Under the pieces are notes generated by a model. The model did no database searches and was not told the origin of the DNA. It worked only from the letters and a program-made list of their open reading frames with translations. A DNA stretch of 22,201 nucleotides from CBDFKU01 sp965248975 (GTDB lineage: Bacteria; Chloroflexota; Dehalococcoidia; Lucifugimonadales; JAGWBF01): positions 1-22,201 of the forward strand of contig CBDFKU010000004.1 in NCBI GenBank assembly GCA_965248975.1, read 5' to 3'. Numbering within the stretch: position 1 is the stretch's first letter; every line of letters starts with the position of its first letter. Both the position numbers and the translations under genes were made by a program. Positions 21,376 to 22,201 of the stretch are shown in pieces.

Positions 21376-22201
21376 TCAGTCCACCATGTCGTAGCTACGA
21401 AGGAGCTTCCCGGGCAGTGCGCCGGTACAGTCGTTGCCCTCGAAGGTGACTGTGCCGTTGACTATGGTGTAGCGCAGTCCAGTGGGCTTCTGGACCAGGC
21501 GCCGTTCCCCTCCGGGAAAGTCGTAAGCGTAGATAGGACGGTCGTGCTCCATCCCCAGCTCATCCATGTTGTATACGATGACGTCGGCCCACGACCCGAC
21601 CCGCAGGGTGCCGCGGTCGTTGAAGTTAGCCAGCCACGCCGGGAAGGTGCTGATCTTGTAGTGGGCCTGCTCCAGGCTCATGATCTCCCTGTCCGGATCC
21701 AGTAGCCCAGCCAGACCACCGGCCAGTTGCTGGAGGTGAGATACCTGGTGTGGGCACCTCCGTCGGACTGGGAGATGTGGGAGAAGGGGTCCGTCAGGAT
21801 GCTCTCCCGCGACTTCATGACCTCTTCGGTGTTACGAGGTGGAACGGTGAACTCGGTCTCCAGGTCCTCGTCCAGAGCCAGATCCAGGAAGGCGTCCAGA
21901 GGTTCCTTGCCGGTGGCCTCTGCCACCTCCCCGATGGTCATTCCTTCGTACATATAGTTACGTTCGTGAACCACCTGGAGCACCTGCATCCGGTTCCAGT
22001 CTATCTTGTTGCTGGATGTGGTACGCTCCACATCACCCTTCATCAGGGGCCTGACCGCCGGGTCCCGCAGCTTGGCGGCCCGCTCCTCGGGAGTGCCCAC
22101 CAGTGGCTGTATCCAGCTGGGCATATAGTCAAAGAGGTTGTATTCCGCCAGCGTGAACTGGGTCCCTCCAAGGGTGCAGAGCCGCTGCAGCACCAGGGGC
22201 A
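21376..22201 (-). pseudogene. N-acyl-D-amino-acid deacylase-like amidohydrolase, frameshifted, cut by window end
   Basis: Two minus-strand frames join into one protein end. The first (22201-21678, open to the window edge) ends ISQSDGGAHTRYLTSSNWPVVWLGYWIR and then shifts into TGRS and a stop. The second continues in the next frame with EIMSLEQAHYKISTFPAWL, DRGTLRVGSWADVIVYN and a complete C-terminus. One extra G in the minus-strand string CCGGAC (near 21692-21696) would restore IRDREIMSLEQ. The SDGGAHTRY block and the GSWADVIVYN strand are typical of D-aminoacylase/N-acyl-D-amino-acid deacylases of the amidohydrolase-3 type, which release D-amino acids from N-acyl forms. No slippery sequence is seen, so either a true one-base deletion or a read error is likely. 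The N-terminal metal-binding half is outside the window. Confidence 0.78.

Overview
The window is GC-rich bacterial DNA densely packed with catabolic-type enzyme genes and large lipoproteins. The gene mix suggests the Chloroflexota, probably Dehalococcoidia or a SAR202-like lineage: several luciferase-like (LLM) flavin oxidoreductases, paired amidohydrolases, a creatininase-family enzyme, and family-5 solute-binding lipoproteins with long Thr/Pro linkers behind the lipobox. This assignment is inferred from gene content and protein style, because no rRNA or other marker gene is present.

Left part (1-6224, mostly + strand): the end of an aldo/keto reductase, a small two-helix membrane protein, a lone AbrB-type regulator on the minus strand, an SDR oxidoreductase followed by a crotonase-family protein, and two paralogous amidohydrolases. 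Between those two amidohydrolases lies the most notable object of the window. It is a peroxiredoxin reading frame (4524-4988) interrupted by one TGA exactly where the peroxidatic cysteine should be. A perfect 7-bp hairpin begins 10 nt after that TGA. It reads best as a selenocysteine peroxiredoxin, and conventional gene calling would break it.

Centre (6330-9312, minus strand): an operon of LLM oxidoreductase, creatininase-family amidohydrolase and an FMN-dependent alpha-hydroxy-acid-oxidase homologue lacking the usual substrate arginines. The pairing of the last two recalls MftE/MftD of mycofactocin clusters, although the rest of that pathway is not in the window.

Right-centre (9450-17762, minus strand): four tandem paralogous solute-binding lipoprotein genes. 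Each has its own TTGACA promoter and its own downstream hairpin, and no permease or ATPase gene is nearby. All four share unusual cysteine pairs.

Right end (17970-22201, minus strand): two paralogous LLM oxidoreductases flanking a third amidohydrolase, then the frameshifted end of an N-acyl-D-amino-acid-deacylase-like gene that runs off the window.

Together the genes look like scavenging of organic solutes (lipoproteins for uptake) followed by hydrolytic and flavin- or nicotinamide-dependent redox steps; actual substrates cannot be read from sequence. Two copies of a dispersed TTCGAC-ended inverted repeat lie in intergenic gaps. No gap without a gene exceeds about 300 bases. No tRNA, rRNA, CRISPR array or transposase was seen.
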